Source of the DNA: an uncultured Bacilli bacterium
Lineage (GTDB): Bacteria > Bacillota_I > Bacilli_A > RF39 > UBA660
DNA length: 64,000 bases
Assembly: GCA_934098665.1 (NCBI GenBank)
Contig: CAKOOO010000002.1
Span: forward strand, 56,321-120,320
Direction: 5' to 3'
Positions 1 through 9,053 of this stretch are shown piece by piece. How positions within the stretch are numbered: the stretch's first letter is position 1; every line of letters begins with the position of its first letter. The notes beneath the pieces were generated by a model that was given only the letters and a program-made list of their open reading frames with translations, searched no databases and was not told the DNA's origin. Position numbers and translations under genes: made by a program.

Positions 1-370
1 TTCTAACTGTAAATCTATATACATTTGGAGTTTTACTTCGAGTTGCTCCACCCATTCTTAAATCATTTTCTAAAGCAATTTTCATTTTTTCATATTTTTT
101 TAATGTTGCATTGCTATACTTATATACTTTTTGCCTTTTGATAGTTTTACCTTTAGTTTTTTCATAAAGGGCCTCTCTTTCATCTGCTGTTTCAATTTTT
201 TCTTTTTTAGATCCTACCGCTTTTTCTAAATTCCATGCAAAAAAGTTAAATAAAATAACCCACATGTCCCAAAGTAAAAACTTTATTCCCTTTAAGCTAT
301 AAAATGGAATGTAAATAAAACTTAATAAAAAGTCAACTAAAATATTACTCTTCTTTTTTTCTGTATCCAC
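1..370 (-). CDS. Unrecognised membrane-associated protein, C-terminus cut by window edge
   Basis: A minus-strand reading frame is open from a GTG at 370 to the window edge (123 codons). The start is chosen because GGAG lies 7 nt upstream (378-381). The N-terminal part has two hydrophobic stretches (about residues 9-24 and 30-45), then a charged linker rich in Lys and Glu. The last visible residues (NVYRFTVR) could begin a beta-rich domain; similar tails open type II secretion F proteins, but this is a guess. I do not recognise the family. Confidence 0.6.
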   Translation of the reverse strand, partial: MDTEKKKSNILVDFLLSFIYIPFYSLKGIKFLLWDMWVILFNFFAWNLEKAVGSKKEKIETADEREALYEKTKGKTIKRQKVYKYSNATLKKYEKMKIALENDLRMGGATRSKTPNVYRFTVR

Positions 371-469
371 CTTTACACTCCTTACTATAAAAAAAGTATA
401 TCATAAAAAAGTGCTCAATTCTAGTATTCTTTTTATTTTTTTTACATATTTTATATTAGGTGAATGTAT

Positions 470-724
470 ATGTTTCCAAATGTAGTAACTTCGGCTTTAT
501 CGCTTACTAAAGTTTTATCAGGTCTTTCTAAAACTATAGGTATAGTTAAAGAGGCTATTCCTCTTTATGAAAGTGTTAAACCAATATTTGGTAATTCAAA
601 AAAGATAATGAATTTACTTAAAAAAAATAATGTATTAGATTTAAGAAAAAACGATTATAAAACATCAAAAAAAATGACTACAGAAAGTAGCCAAATTATA
701 AATAATCCTGTATTTTTTAAATAG
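470..724 (+). CDS. Small YqfQ/VrrA-like protein
   Basis: An 84-residue protein. A central amphipathic segment (LSGLSKTIGIVKEAIPLYES) followed by VKPIFGN resembles the C-terminal part of the Bacillus YqfQ (VrrA) family, whose role is poorly known. The start at 470 is preferred over the ATG at 464 because AGGTGA (458-463) touches the first ATG but lies about 6 nt before the second. It converges on trmK and overlaps its end by 8 bp. In B. subtilis yqfQ also lies in the rpoD-trmK neighbourhood, which supports the call. Family assignment is by eye only. Confidence 0.55.
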   Translation: MFPNVVTSALSLTKVLSGLSKTIGIVKEAIPLYESVKPIFGNSKKIMNLLKKNNVLDLRKNDYKTSKKMTTESSQIINNPVFFK

Positions 725-1325
725 ATTTAAAATATAAATAAATCATATTTTTTAAAGTGGATAATTTTTTTGAATGAATAAATATATATTTTTCTTTTTT
801 ATATAAGTATTTAAAATAATTTTTATTATTACTTATTCCATACATAAGTTTATTATGTGATAGTTTTTCATAACCTTTTTCATAACTTATAATATCATAA
901 TATTTTTTATTTTCATAAACTACTATCTCATTAACTATTTTATATCTTAAATCATTCATATATTTTCGAAGCATATATAAATCATTATTAGAGCTTATTA
1001 TAATATTACTAGGTAACTTACCACTTTCAAGTATATGAATTATAGTACTTGTACCCATACCACATATTACTAAAGTATCATATTTTTCTTTAATATCCTT
1101 TAGGCCATCACTTAAAACAAATTTTACACCTTTTATATTATGTTTTTTTAAATTTTCTTTGCCTGCATTTAAGGCATTAATAGATATATCACTAGCAATA
1201 ATACTCTTACATTTTTTTTGTTTTATAAGTAAAAATGGTAAATATGCATGGTCAGTTCCAACATCCAAAATACTTGAACCATTTTTTACTAATTTACTTA
1301 CTGCCTCAAGGCGCAAAGACTTCAC
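717..1325 (-). CDS. trmK: tRNA (adenine(22)-N1)-methyltransferase TrmK
   Basis: A class I SAM-dependent methyltransferase, 202 aa, expected to methylate A22 of tRNAs. The SAM-binding motif ILDVGTDHAYLP is at residues 19-30, the acidic end of strand 2 (ASDIS) near 45, and VICGMGTS near 86, as in the TrmK/YqfN family (usually 220-240 aa, so slightly short). It starts with GTG, overlapping the rpoD stop as TAGTG, so translation is probably coupled. The dnaG-rpoD-trmK order matches B. subtilis. Confidence 0.9.
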   Translation of the reverse strand: MKSLRLEAVSKLVKNGSSILDVGTDHAYLPFLLIKQKKCKSIIASDISINALNAGKENLKKHNIKGVKFVLSDGLKDIKEKYDTLVICGMGTSTIIHILESGKLPSNIIISSNNDLYMLRKYMNDLRYKIVNEIVVYENKKYYDIISYEKGYEKLSHNKLMYGISNNKNYFKYLYKKEKYIFIHSKKLSTLKNMIYLYFKSI

Positions 1326-2437
1326 TATTCCTCCATAAAATCTTTTAGTTTTTTAGCTCTTGAAGGATGACGAAGTTTACGTAGTGCTTTAGCTTCAATT
1401 TGACGTATTCTTTCTCTTGTAACATTAAACTTTTTACCTACTTCCTCTAAAGTATGGCAAGTTCCATCTTTAAGGCCAAAACGTAAACGTAATACTTCTT
1501 GCTCTCTTGGTTGTAAACTTTGAAGCACTTCATCAATTTCCTCTTTCAATATTTCATTTTCGGTATATTCTTCAGGTGAAAGAGAACTTTCATCTTTTAT
1601 AAAATCTCCTAAATGAGAATCATCTTCTTCACCAATAGGTGTTTCAAGAGAAACTGGATCTTGACTAATTTTAATTACTTCACGTACTTTATCAATACTT
1701 ACATTCATTTTTTTAGCAATTTCTTCTTCGGAAGGTTCACGATTAAGTTCCAAAGTAAGTTGTCTTTGAACTCTTACCATTTTATTAATAGTTTCAACCA
1801 TGTGTACTGGAACACGTATTGTTCTTGCTTGGTCTGCTAAGGCTCTTGTAATTGCTTGTCTAATCCACCAAGTTGCATACGTTGAAAATTTATATCCCCT
1901 ATTAGAGTCAAATTTATCAACAGCTTTCATAAGACCGATATTACCCTCTTGAATAAGGTCAAGAAAAAGTAGTCCTCTTCCAACATATCTTTTAGCTATT
2001 GAAACAACTAAACGAAGGTTACTTTCCGCAAGAATTCTTTTTGCTTCTTCATCATCATTATTAATTCTATCAGAAAGAGCTAGTTCTTCAGCTGGAGTAA
2101 GTAGTGGTATTCTACCTATTTCTTTTAAATACATTCTAACTGGATCATTAATATTTACATCTTTAGTTATTTCTTCATCATCAAGTATTAAGTTTTCTTC
2201 ATCATTTGCTTCTTCTAGTGTTTTAGCAACATTTCCTCCATTTGAGGCAACATCATCACCAGAAATAACAGTTATATTATGTTCAAGTAATTTATTATAT
2301 AGTTCATCAAGTAAATCATTATCAATATCAAGACCTTTTAATTTATCAGCAAGCATTTCATAAGTAATATAACCTTTTCCTTTTCCTTCTTTAATTAACT
2401 CTTCTTCTCTTTCTTTAAATGTTTTAATCTCTTTCAT
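1325..2437 (-). CDS. rpoD: RNA polymerase primary sigma factor (RpoD/SigA)
   Basis: Housekeeping sigma-70 factor, 370 aa, the size of B. subtilis SigA. It has a short region 1.1-like N-terminus (to about residue 80), then region 1.2 ([17 protein letters not shown]), region 2 with the core-binding and -10 recognition helix ([35 protein letters not shown]), region 3, and region 4 with the -35 helix-turn-helix ([20 protein letters not shown]). It overlaps the 3' end of dnaG by 14 nt, so primase, sigma factor and trmK form one translationally coupled macromolecular-synthesis operon. Confidence 0.98.
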   Translation of the reverse strand: MKEIKTFKEREEELIKEGKGKGYITYEMLADKLKGLDIDNDLLDELYNKLLEHNITVISGDDVASNGGNVAKTLEEANDEENLILDDEEITKDVNINDPVRMYLKEIGRIPLLTPAEELALSDRINNDDEEAKRILAESNLRLVVSIAKRYVGRGLLFLDLIQEGNIGLMKAVDKFDSNRGYKFSTYATWWIRQAITRALADQARTIRVPVHMVETINKMVRVQRQLTLELNREPSEEEIAKKMNVSIDKVREVIKISQDPVSLETPIGEEDDSHLGDFIKDESSLSPEEYTENEILKEEIDEVLQSLQPREQEVLRLRFGLKDGTCHTLEEVGKKFNVTRERIRQIEAKALRKLRHPSRAKKLKDFMEE

Positions 2438-4172
2438 TTTTATCCACTTCCTTTTTTAATTTTGTTAATCTTTCTATTAATTTTACTTTTGCATTTATAT
2501 CTTGTTCATTTTTAATTTTTTCCTTTAGATTTTTAATATCATCAAGGTCAATTTCTTTACTAACTGCTTTAATCAATTTTTCATATTCATTTTCACTAAT
2601 ATCTTCTTCATAGTTTTCCCCAATAATTTTATTTACAAAATCAGAAACTTCTTCATATTTTAACACATAATCTATAAAATCTGCAATATCTATTTTATTA
2701 TATTTATCTATATATTCTGCAATTAATCCTACAGTCATACGTTCTTTTTTTTCTTTTAAATAACCAAGGTTATTCATATACATCCTATAATACTCTTTAT
2801 GAAGTAACATTGCATAAATTAATTTTGAGGATAAAACTTCATATTTGCTTTTTTTTATTTTAATAGGCTTTTCTTCTTTTTTAGGTATTTTACTCTTAAT
2901 ACTATCCCTTAATAAAGAGGCATCTATATTATACTCATTTGCAAGCCGGTTTATAATAAGTTCACGTTCAATACCTTCAGTAAATTTTAAAGATGATAAC
3001 GCATTTTTTAAATACGCTGTAACATCCTCAATAGACGTTAAATCTATTCCTGTTTTTAGGGCATCAAGTTTAAAATCAATAAATTTACGAGCATTTGTAA
3101 TGTTATCTTTTAGAGCATCAACTCCATTTTTACGAACATATTCATCAGGGTCTTTACAACCAGAAAGTCTTACTACTCTTACATCAATACCTTTTTCTAA
3201 AAGGGCATCACCAACTTTTAAAGTAGCACTGCTACCAGCATTATCACTATCTAGCATTAAAATTACTTTTAATCTTTGCTTTTTTATAAAATCAATTTGA
3301 TAGCCCGATAAGTTAACGCCCATTAGAGCACATACATTTTTTATGCCATAAGTACAAAGCATTATTGCATCCATATTTCCTTCGACAATAACAAGCTCCC
3401 TTAATTTATTTATTTCATTTTTAGCATTATAGTAATTAAATAGTATTTCACTTTTTTTATAAATAACAGTTTCTTTGGAGTTAACATATTTATTTTCTTC
3501 ATCTTTAAGATAGCATCTTCCAGTATAACCACAAAGTTTTCCATTTTGATTAAATATAGGAATCATAATTCTATCATTAAATACATCAAAATACTCTATA
3601 CCATTTTTATTAACAAGTCCTATATTATACGCAAGTTCTAAATCTATATTTTTACTTTCTAAAAACTTTTTTAAACTATTTTGACTAAAAGAAAGACCAA
3701 TTTTAAAATTATTAATTATATTTTCATTTATTTTTCTTTTTTCTAAATATTCTTTTGCTTTTTTGCCATCATTACTAGCAATATTATTTTGAAAAAATTT
3801 TAAAGATAAATCCATTATTTCATATTCTTTAGTATATTTTTCACTATCATTATATTTATTTTTTATTTGAAAGTTAAAGTCTTGATGAGATTTTTGAGCC
3901 ACTATTTTAACACTTTCAATAAAGGATACATTTTCATAGTCTTCGACAAACTTAAAAACATTACCACCTGCTGAACACCCACCAAAACATTTATATATTT
4001 GTTTTTTTTCAGATACTATCATATTTGGATTATGATCATCATGAAAAGGACACAAACATAGATAATTATCCTTACCTTTTTTTTCTAGTTTTATGCCATA
4101 ACTTTCTATAATATCTACAATATTTGCGTTTTCTCTAATTTTACTAATTTCTTCTTCTGTTAAATACTTCAT
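2424..4172 (-). CDS. dnaG: DNA primase DnaG
   Basis: Primase that makes RNA primers at the replication fork, 582 aa. The N-terminal CHC2-type zinc finger is visible (CLCPFHDDH, then CFGGC, residues 37-68). The TOPRIM core follows, with [11 protein letters not shown] near 260 and the acidic MLDSDNAG near 305. The C-terminal third should be the DnaB-binding domain and is Lys/Glu rich. First gene of the dnaG-rpoD-trmK operon, with a candidate promoter just upstream at 4188-4215. Confidence 0.97.
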   Translation of the reverse strand: MKYLTEEEISKIRENANIVDIIESYGIKLEKKGKDNYLCLCPFHDDHNPNMIVSEKKQIYKCFGGCSAGGNVFKFVEDYENVSFIESVKIVAQKSHQDFNFQIKNKYNDSEKYTKEYEIMDLSLKFFQNNIASNDGKKAKEYLEKRKINENIINNFKIGLSFSQNSLKKFLESKNIDLELAYNIGLVNKNGIEYFDVFNDRIMIPIFNQNGKLCGYTGRCYLKDEENKYVNSKETVIYKKSEILFNYYNAKNEINKLRELVIVEGNMDAIMLCTYGIKNVCALMGVNLSGYQIDFIKKQRLKVILMLDSDNAGSSATLKVGDALLEKGIDVRVVRLSGCKDPDEYVRKNGVDALKDNITNARKFIDFKLDALKTGIDLTSIEDVTAYLKNALSSLKFTEGIERELIINRLANEYNIDASLLRDSIKSKIPKKEEKPIKIKKSKYEVLSSKLIYAMLLHKEYYRMYMNNLGYLKEKKERMTVGLIAEYIDKYNKIDIADFIDYVLKYEEVSDFVNKIIGENYEEDISENEYEKLIKAVSKEIDLDDIKNLKEKIKNEQDINAKVKLIERLTKLKKEVDKNERD

Positions 4173-4187
4173 ATTTTTTCCCCTACA

Positions 4188-4215
4188 CTTATAATTATTA
4201 CCGGTAAGGTGCCAA
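4188..4215 (-). promoter_or_regulatory. Candidate sigma-A promoter of dnaG-rpoD-trmK
   Basis: On the minus strand, TTGGCA (4215-4210) and TATAAG (4193-4188) are separated by 16 bp and lie directly upstream of dnaG. AGGGG (4184-4180) after them serves as the ribosome-binding site. Fit to the consensus is moderate. Confidence 0.5.
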
Positions 4216-4248
4216 TTTCCTTTTTTTTTTGCAAAAAAATTAAAAAAA

Positions 4249-4276
4249 ACTCAAAAAAACTATAATTTTCTTGAGT
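4249..4276 (-). terminator. Rho-independent terminator after the sortase gene
   Basis: Stem ACTCAA/TTGAGT (4249-4254 and 4271-4276). On the minus strand it is followed by a long T tract (the A-rich 4233-4248 of the plus strand). It overlaps the sortase stop codon. It separates the surface-protein operon from the dnaG promoter. Confidence 0.6.
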
Positions 4277-4640
4277 TTACGACATATTGTTTACGTAAAT
4301 TAAACTTATCACATGTTATTAAATACAAATTATTTTCATCAAAATTAAAACTATATTTTTTACCTTTTTCTATATATTCAAAACTTACTATTTCATATTT
4401 ATAAATTTTTCCATAGTACTTTAAATAGATAATATCATTTATATTTAAATCAAATAAATCATTAAAATATGCATTATCACCATAACCGGAATGTCCTAAA
4501 ATAAATAATACACTTTTTTCATTATTTGGCATAATGCTTTTTTCATGAAGTTTTATATTATCACAAAGCGTTGAAGTGCTAGAAAAAGACTTTTTAAAAT
4601 TAATTTTAGGGATTATTAAAGTAAGTTTATTATAATTCAT
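4260..4640 (-). CDS. Sortase-family transpeptidase, start uncertain
   Basis: The sortase active-site triad is visible: His in FILGHSGYGD (about residue 49), Cys in LYLITCDKF (about 110) and Arg in RKQYVV (about 117). It should anchor surface proteins, plausibly the one encoded just upstream. The first ATG is at 4640, but it has no Shine-Dalgarno sequence and leaves out a hydrophobic stretch (IIILILVIITVFSS) that is open in frame back to 4739 with no ATG, GTG or TTG. A sortase normally needs that N-terminal membrane anchor. Translation may therefore start at a non-standard codon, be coupled to the preceding gene, or be restored by slippage in the A9 run at 4733-4741. Confidence 0.75.
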   Translation of the reverse strand: MNYNKLTLIIPKINFKKSFSSTSTLCDNIKLHEKSIMPNNEKSVLFILGHSGYGDNAYFNDLFDLNINDIIYLKYYGKIYKYEIVSFEYIEKGKKYSFNFDENNLYLITCDKFNLRKQYVVNSRKL

Positions 4641-4728
4641 TTTATCAAAAAGAGTATTTTCATAATATATTTCTTTTTTTATTTGGGAAGAAAAAACTGT
4701 TATTATTACTAAAATTAGAATTATAATT

Positions 4729-6006
4729 TTACTTTTTTTTTACACATATTTTTATTCCCACAAAAAGCAAAAGAGTTACAAGTATTATTAAATATTTATA
4801 AGGAAATGAAAATGTATTTTCAAATGTAATATCCTTTATATTATTTTCACTATCTATATCATCATTATTAAAAATATCATTACTAATAAGTTCATTATTA
4901 ATATTTTTTAAATTACCATTTTCTTCATTATTATCATTATCAATATTTTCATTATTATCATTTTCTAAATTACCATTTTCATCATTATTAATATTTTCAT
5001 TATTTTCTTCATTTTGAATAACCTTTTTATTTAACTTTAATTTAATTAAAGAGTCATTTATATTAACATTTTCATTAAAGTCTTCATAAATATCATCACC
5101 CTTTATAAAGATATTATAAGTTCCTTCAAATAATTTAAGATTTATCATCCCATTTTCATTAGAGCAATATTTTTCATCATTAATATTTATACATTTATTT
5201 ACAAGCTTATCTTCATCATAAACTAAAATACTTGTGCTTGTTTTATCACCATTTATTTCCATTACATACTTTTTATCGTTAAAATTAGTAGTTGAAAAAA
5301 GTGTATTACTACCATTTGTAACTAAAAATTCAAAAAGTGGTTCTGCTATAGGAAGTACTTTTTTTCGAAAAACAAGTTTATGCTTACCCTCTTTTCCTTT
5401 AACAGTTAATTTATCATTTATAATATTTACTTCAAGGTTATCTTCATTATCATATAAATAAAAATTATCTAAATAATCAAACTGAAATTCTTTTATTTCA
5501 CCTGGCTCTATATTAACTGTGTTATTCCAAAATGAAGGACCTTTTATAACTGAAAAATATTTATCTTTTATTTTCTGATAAAAATCTTCGTAAATTTCAT
5601 ATTTTTCTTTAGTATTTGGATAGCAAAAATAAAACTCTTTTTCTGGATATAAATATTCCCATATAAGTCTTTGAGTTAAAGAGTGATATACTCTTTCATC
5701 AACGTTTAATTTATCCCTTATTTCCATAAAGGCAAAATATAAATCTTTTATATCTTTGGAATAATTACTTTTTTCATAAGTAATTTTTTTATAATTTTCT
5801 ACATTTGTATCAAGCATATCTCTTGTTTGGGGTACTAAAAAAAATGTTTCTCTATGTTCAAGCCAAACATAAGTAAGTTCATACATATTTCCATCACTTG
5901 AACATAAATTTTGATGAGTTGTATTTATTAAACTTGACACACTTATAGCGTGCACATTTTTAGATAAAGTAAACAATATAGCCAAAAATATTAAATATTT
6001 TTTCAC
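4729..6006 (-). CDS. Putative thioester-domain surface protein with C-terminal anchor
   Basis: 425 aa counted from the GTG at 6006, chosen because AAGGA lies 8 nt upstream and the protein then begins with a clean signal peptide (MKKYLIFLAILFTLSKNVHA). SLTQRLIWEY near residue 115 resembles the conserved TQxxxW motif of thioester adhesin domains, which form an internal Cys-Gln bond that couples to host ligands. The partner Cys is probably in NLCSSDG near residue 35; this is inference. A beta-rich middle follows, then an Asn/Asp/Glu-rich low-complexity spacer (about 330-395), then a hydrophobic segment and KKK tail. No LPxTG motif is visible. The adjoining sortase suggests wall attachment. Confidence 0.5.
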   Translation of the reverse strand: MKKYLIFLAILFTLSKNVHAISVSSLINTTHQNLCSSDGNMYELTYVWLEHRETFFLVPQTRDMLDTNVENYKKITYEKSNYSKDIKDLYFAFMEIRDKLNVDERVYHSLTQRLIWEYLYPEKEFYFCYPNTKEKYEIYEDFYQKIKDKYFSVIKGPSFWNNTVNIEPGEIKEFQFDYLDNFYLYDNEDNLEVNIINDKLTVKGKEGKHKLVFRKKVLPIAEPLFEFLVTNGSNTLFSTTNFNDKKYVMEINGDKTSTSILVYDEDKLVNKCININDEKYCSNENGMINLKLFEGTYNIFIKGDDIYEDFNENVNINDSLIKLKLNKKVIQNEENNENINNDENGNLENDNNENIDNDNNEENGNLKNINNELISNDIFNNDDIDSENNIKDITFENTFSFPYKYLIILVTLLLFVGIKICVKKK

Positions 6007-6084
6007 TATTATTTTCCTTTCTATATTTCCTATCACCAAATATAAAAAGTTTTTACGAGCAATTTAAATATAACAAAATATTTT

Positions 6085-6615
6085 TTATTTGTCTATAATA
6101 AATTTAAATAATTTTAAAGCAAAAAAATATTTTAGTATTAAACATATTATATTATTTATAAAATATACACTAGACATTACAATTATTTTTTTCATATATA
6201 AAAATAAATTATTAATATTTCTTTTGTACTTATTAAATATATTTAAATAAATGTGTTTAATAAATTTATATGAATAAAATGAATTTAAATATAGAAAAAA
6301 TATATTTAATAATTTAAAAAATATAAAATAAACTATTATAAAAAGTAGTCCCTTTAGTTTGTATGATATTATAAATAAAGATATCATATATCCAAAAGAA
6401 AAACCTTCGAAAAATAAAAGTGTTTGACTTAAATTTAAACTTATAAGTGGAAGTACAATGCATAGTAAGCTAATTAGTAATAATATAAGTATTATTTTAA
6501 AAGAAATAATATTTATGAAAACGACATATTCACTTAAATTTACTGGATATAATAAACCAAAAAGTATTCCTACAATTAAAGCTATAATAATGCTATAATT
6601 AATTAATTTTTTCAT
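6085..6615 (-). CDS. Small polytopic membrane protein, possibly SpoIIM-like
   Basis: 176 aa with about five hydrophobic segments and very little soluble sequence. The middle (LLFFEGFSFGYMISLF) faintly recalls the glycine-containing helices of stage II sporulation protein M, but I cannot confirm that family. It lies 78 bp upstream of the surface protein and sortase genes in the same direction and is probably co-transcribed with them. Function unknown. Confidence 0.45.
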   Translation of the reverse strand: MKKLINYSIIIALIVGILFGLLYPVNLSEYVVFINIISFKIILILLLISLLCIVLPLISLNLSQTLLFFEGFSFGYMISLFIISYKLKGLLFIIVYFIFFKLLNIFFLYLNSFYSYKFIKHIYLNIFNKYKRNINNLFLYMKKIIVMSSVYFINNIICLILKYFFALKLFKFIIDK

Positions 6616-6644
6616 ATTAAAGTATATTATAAATATATAAAAAA

Positions 6645-6665
6645 AATGATAGATTACCTATCATT
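6645..6665 (-). terminator. Terminator of surface protein gene 1
   Basis: Perfect 8-bp stem AATGATAG/CTATCATT (6645-6652, 6658-6665) with a 5-nt loop. On the minus strand it is followed by a T-rich tract. It overlaps the stop codon of the gene. Confidence 0.7.
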
Positions 6666-8784
6666 AATTAATAATATATGGTTTAGTATACGAGCCATCT
6701 CCTGAAAACACTATAGTTTCAGGTTTTAGTGATATGACAGGTTTTACACCAATAGATGCCATTGCTGTTCCTCGTGATACAGTATCGTATAACGTTGATT
6801 GCATTAAGATTCTTTGATATAATACTGGTGATTGTAGCCATATACCATATCCTGTATATAAATAATGTTTTTTTGCTTCCACATCTTTAGTTGCCAAATG
6901 TGCTTCTGGTGCAGAAAGAAGTCCAACTGGATATGTTAAAGCCCCATTACCATTACTAATGTTAACTGTAAATCTATCATTTATATTTTCACAAAAAAGA
7001 CTATAAGTAACATCGTTATTTTTAAATTTAAATGAATCACCTGTTGTTTGTTTACTTAATGACCAACTACCAAGATCAGTATTGCTTCTATCATTACAAT
7101 ATATTGTATCTTCTAATTTATCTGTATAGTTTATCATATTATTTTCATACCATGCATCTACTACTTTTTTTATTGCACTGTCCTTTTTATTAACATCATC
7201 CGCATATAACATTTCATTTATTGCATTATCTATTGACTTACCATTAGAAATTTTTATTGCAGAAATATCACTAGTGCCCTTATAATTGATATAATATATA
7301 GAACTACAAGTGTTTGATGAATTATAACAAGTAAAATGATAATCATCAATATTACTATAATTTGAACGCCAAGTTTTTGCATTAACAGTGATAGTATCCG
7401 TTAAAACATATTTACCATTTGTATAAGTAAAAGATTTACCAAAAACATAATCAATATCATAATAAGATCCATTTGTTATACCGTCTTTCAAAGTAAAATA
7501 ATTAAATTGCCTACCGCTTGTTGAAAAAATATATCTTACTTTTTTACAAGAAGTTGAGGAACCATCACTACAAATATATTTTCCAACAAATGTACTTAAA
7601 TCACTACTTGTTGTAATATTTACAGAAGTTGGATTTACAAGACTATATAATCCATTACTATATGATACTGAGGTTCCAAACATAGTAACATTGCTTGATG
7701 TCATATAGTTCATAATTTCATAGTAGTTATCTTCATATGCAATATTATACATATACCCAGCATATGCTAAAGAGTTTTGTTCTTCATTATAAGGAGAAAA
7801 AGCAATTTGAGCATCATAATATGTATTATTACAAGATTTATATTTATTAATAGTTTTTCCAAAACTAAATATAACATTATTTCTTGTTCCTGAAGTATAA
7901 CTTTGATTTCGAGTAAATACTACTTTAATTGTATTTGAGGTAGATAAATTATCTAAAATAATTTGTCCAGAAATATTACCAACATAGCTACCAAGTAATT
8001 CACTATCTTTATAAATATTTATATTCATATCATTTATATTTGCATAAGTTGAAACGTCATAATTTAATGCGAAGTCACCATTTTCTGGAACATTAAATGA
8101 TATTGCTGAACTATTTGTTCCTGTATTTGTACTTGTCCATGTTTTATTTGTTTCATCAAAAGTATATGGGTATTGTGAATTATTTATTAAATTTTTGTAT
8201 TGCGATAGTTCAAATAAATTTAAATCGGCAACATTTTTTTGGCTACCATTATAAATCATTTTAACTCCACCAGTACCTGTAGTTCTTACAATTTTCCAAC
8301 AATACCCACCAAAAAGAACATTATTATTTTCTACAGCTCCATTAAAGTAATATATATTATTTGCATAATTTGTTGTATCCCCATAATCTGCACCATTATA
8401 AATTTTTACAAAATTATCATTGTCTTGATATCTTTTTGCTATTGTATCATATAGTTTGGCACTATAATCAAAGTATAAATAGCATTTATCACTTCCTATA
8501 AAACTAAAACCCACTACCCCGTTTACATTATCATAACTAATTACTTCACCATTATTTTCACAATGTGTTTTTTCTTTATTTAATGTATAATTTCCTTTGG
8601 GTATATCTTTTGAACTTGATTTTGTATAATCAGTTGCACCATCTTCTTTTATCATTATAGATAATTTTTCTTCTTTAATTGGGTTATTTTTACTTAAACT
8701 ATTTTGCTTAAATTTATAGGTTAAAATTAAACTTAAAATCCCTACTCCCAAAAATACGAACAACACTATTTTTTTCTTTTTCAT
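6664..8784 (-). CDS. Phase-variable surface protein 1 (MKKKKIVLF family, lectin-like C-terminus)
   Basis: About 706 aa from the ATG at 8784; a GTG at 8793 is also possible. An N-terminal signal anchor (MKKKKIVLFVFLGVGILSLILTYKF) is followed by a module of about 100 residues nearly identical to those of the genes at 14414 and 59634. Then come beta-rich repeats with paired Cys, a NNVLFGGYCWKIVRT domain, and a C-terminal domain (YPVGLLSAPE, IWLQSP, GVKPVISLK, GDGSYTKPYIIN) shaped like the formylglycine-enzyme/C-type-lectin fold. It is presumably exposed on the cell surface. The gene is alone between terminators and depends on the invertible promoter cassette at 8820-8966, here facing it (ON). 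Ligand unknown. Confidence 0.75.
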   Translation of the reverse strand: MKKKKIVLFVFLGVGILSLILTYKFKQNSLSKNNPIKEEKLSIMIKEDGATDYTKSSSKDIPKGNYTLNKEKTHCENNGEVISYDNVNGVVGFSFIGSDKCYLYFDYSAKLYDTIAKRYQDNDNFVKIYNGADYGDTTNYANNIYYFNGAVENNNVLFGGYCWKIVRTTGTGGVKMIYNGSQKNVADLNLFELSQYKNLINNSQYPYTFDETNKTWTSTNTGTNSSAISFNVPENGDFALNYDVSTYANINDMNINIYKDSELLGSYVGNISGQIILDNLSTSNTIKVVFTRNQSYTSGTRNNVIFSFGKTINKYKSCNNTYYDAQIAFSPYNEEQNSLAYAGYMYNIAYEDNYYEIMNYMTSSNVTMFGTSVSYSNGLYSLVNPTSVNITTSSDLSTFVGKYICSDGSSTSCKKVRYIFSTSGRQFNYFTLKDGITNGSYYDIDYVFGKSFTYTNGKYVLTDTITVNAKTWRSNYSNIDDYHFTCYNSSNTCSSIYYINYKGTSDISAIKISNGKSIDNAINEMLYADDVNKKDSAIKKVVDAWYENNMINYTDKLEDTIYCNDRSNTDLGSWSLSKQTTGDSFKFKNNDVTYSLFCENINDRFTVNISNGNGALTYPVGLLSAPEAHLATKDVEAKKHYLYTGYGIWLQSPVLYQRILMQSTLYDTVSRGTAMASIGVKPVISLKPETIVFSGDGSYTKPYIIN

Positions 8785-8819
8785 ATACTCCACTTTTTCT
8801 CCGTAAATACGGCATATAA

Positions 8820-8966
8820 TTTTCTTATATTAGGTAGATTTAAGAAAATTCTACCTTGTATTTACGTACCTTACTATTAAATAATACACTATTTTTTATA
8901 ATTTTTAAAGTCTAAATAACGATTTTACGCATATCTATTTTCTTAAATGTATCTACTTTAGGAAAA
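8820..8966. promoter_or_regulatory. Invertible promoter cassette, copy 1 (ON orientation)
   Basis: Inverted repeats at 8820-8849 and 8937-8966 (30 bp each) enclose 87 bp. Inside, on the minus strand, TTTAAA (8909-8904) and TATTAT (8886-8881) are 17 bp apart and point into the surface gene ending at 6664. The internal segment is the reverse complement, with changes, of the segment in copies 2 and 3. The left repeat holds TAGGTAG in its centre; the right repeat reads TAGATAC, so this copy may no longer invert. Confidence 0.85.
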
Positions 8967-9026
8967 TACGAACAAGGTAATTACTGAGTTTTTTTGATAT
9001 TAACTTATTTTTTTGTTTTTCAAAAA

Positions 9027-9053
9027 AAGTTATAACTTTTAATGCTATAACTT
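9027..9053 (-). terminator. Terminator of the Nudix gene, insulating inverton copy 1
   Basis: Stem AAGTTATA/TATAACTT (9027-9034, 9046-9053), followed on the minus strand by seven Ts. It ends transcription of the 10.9-9.0 kb gene string before the invertible promoter. Confidence 0.75.

Noticed and set aside
4890..5025. Short repeated units that could suggest a CRISPR-like array
   Set aside because: They are in-frame codons for an Asn/Asp/Glu-rich spacer of a surface protein, with no regular repeat-spacer structure. No CRISPR array was seen anywhere.
7190..7220. YADD motif in surface proteins 1 and 2, like the catalytic box of reverse transcriptases
   Set aside because: It occurs in NEMLYADDVNKK within a secreted surface protein with no other reverse transcriptase motifs. 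No reverse transcriptase is encoded in this window.
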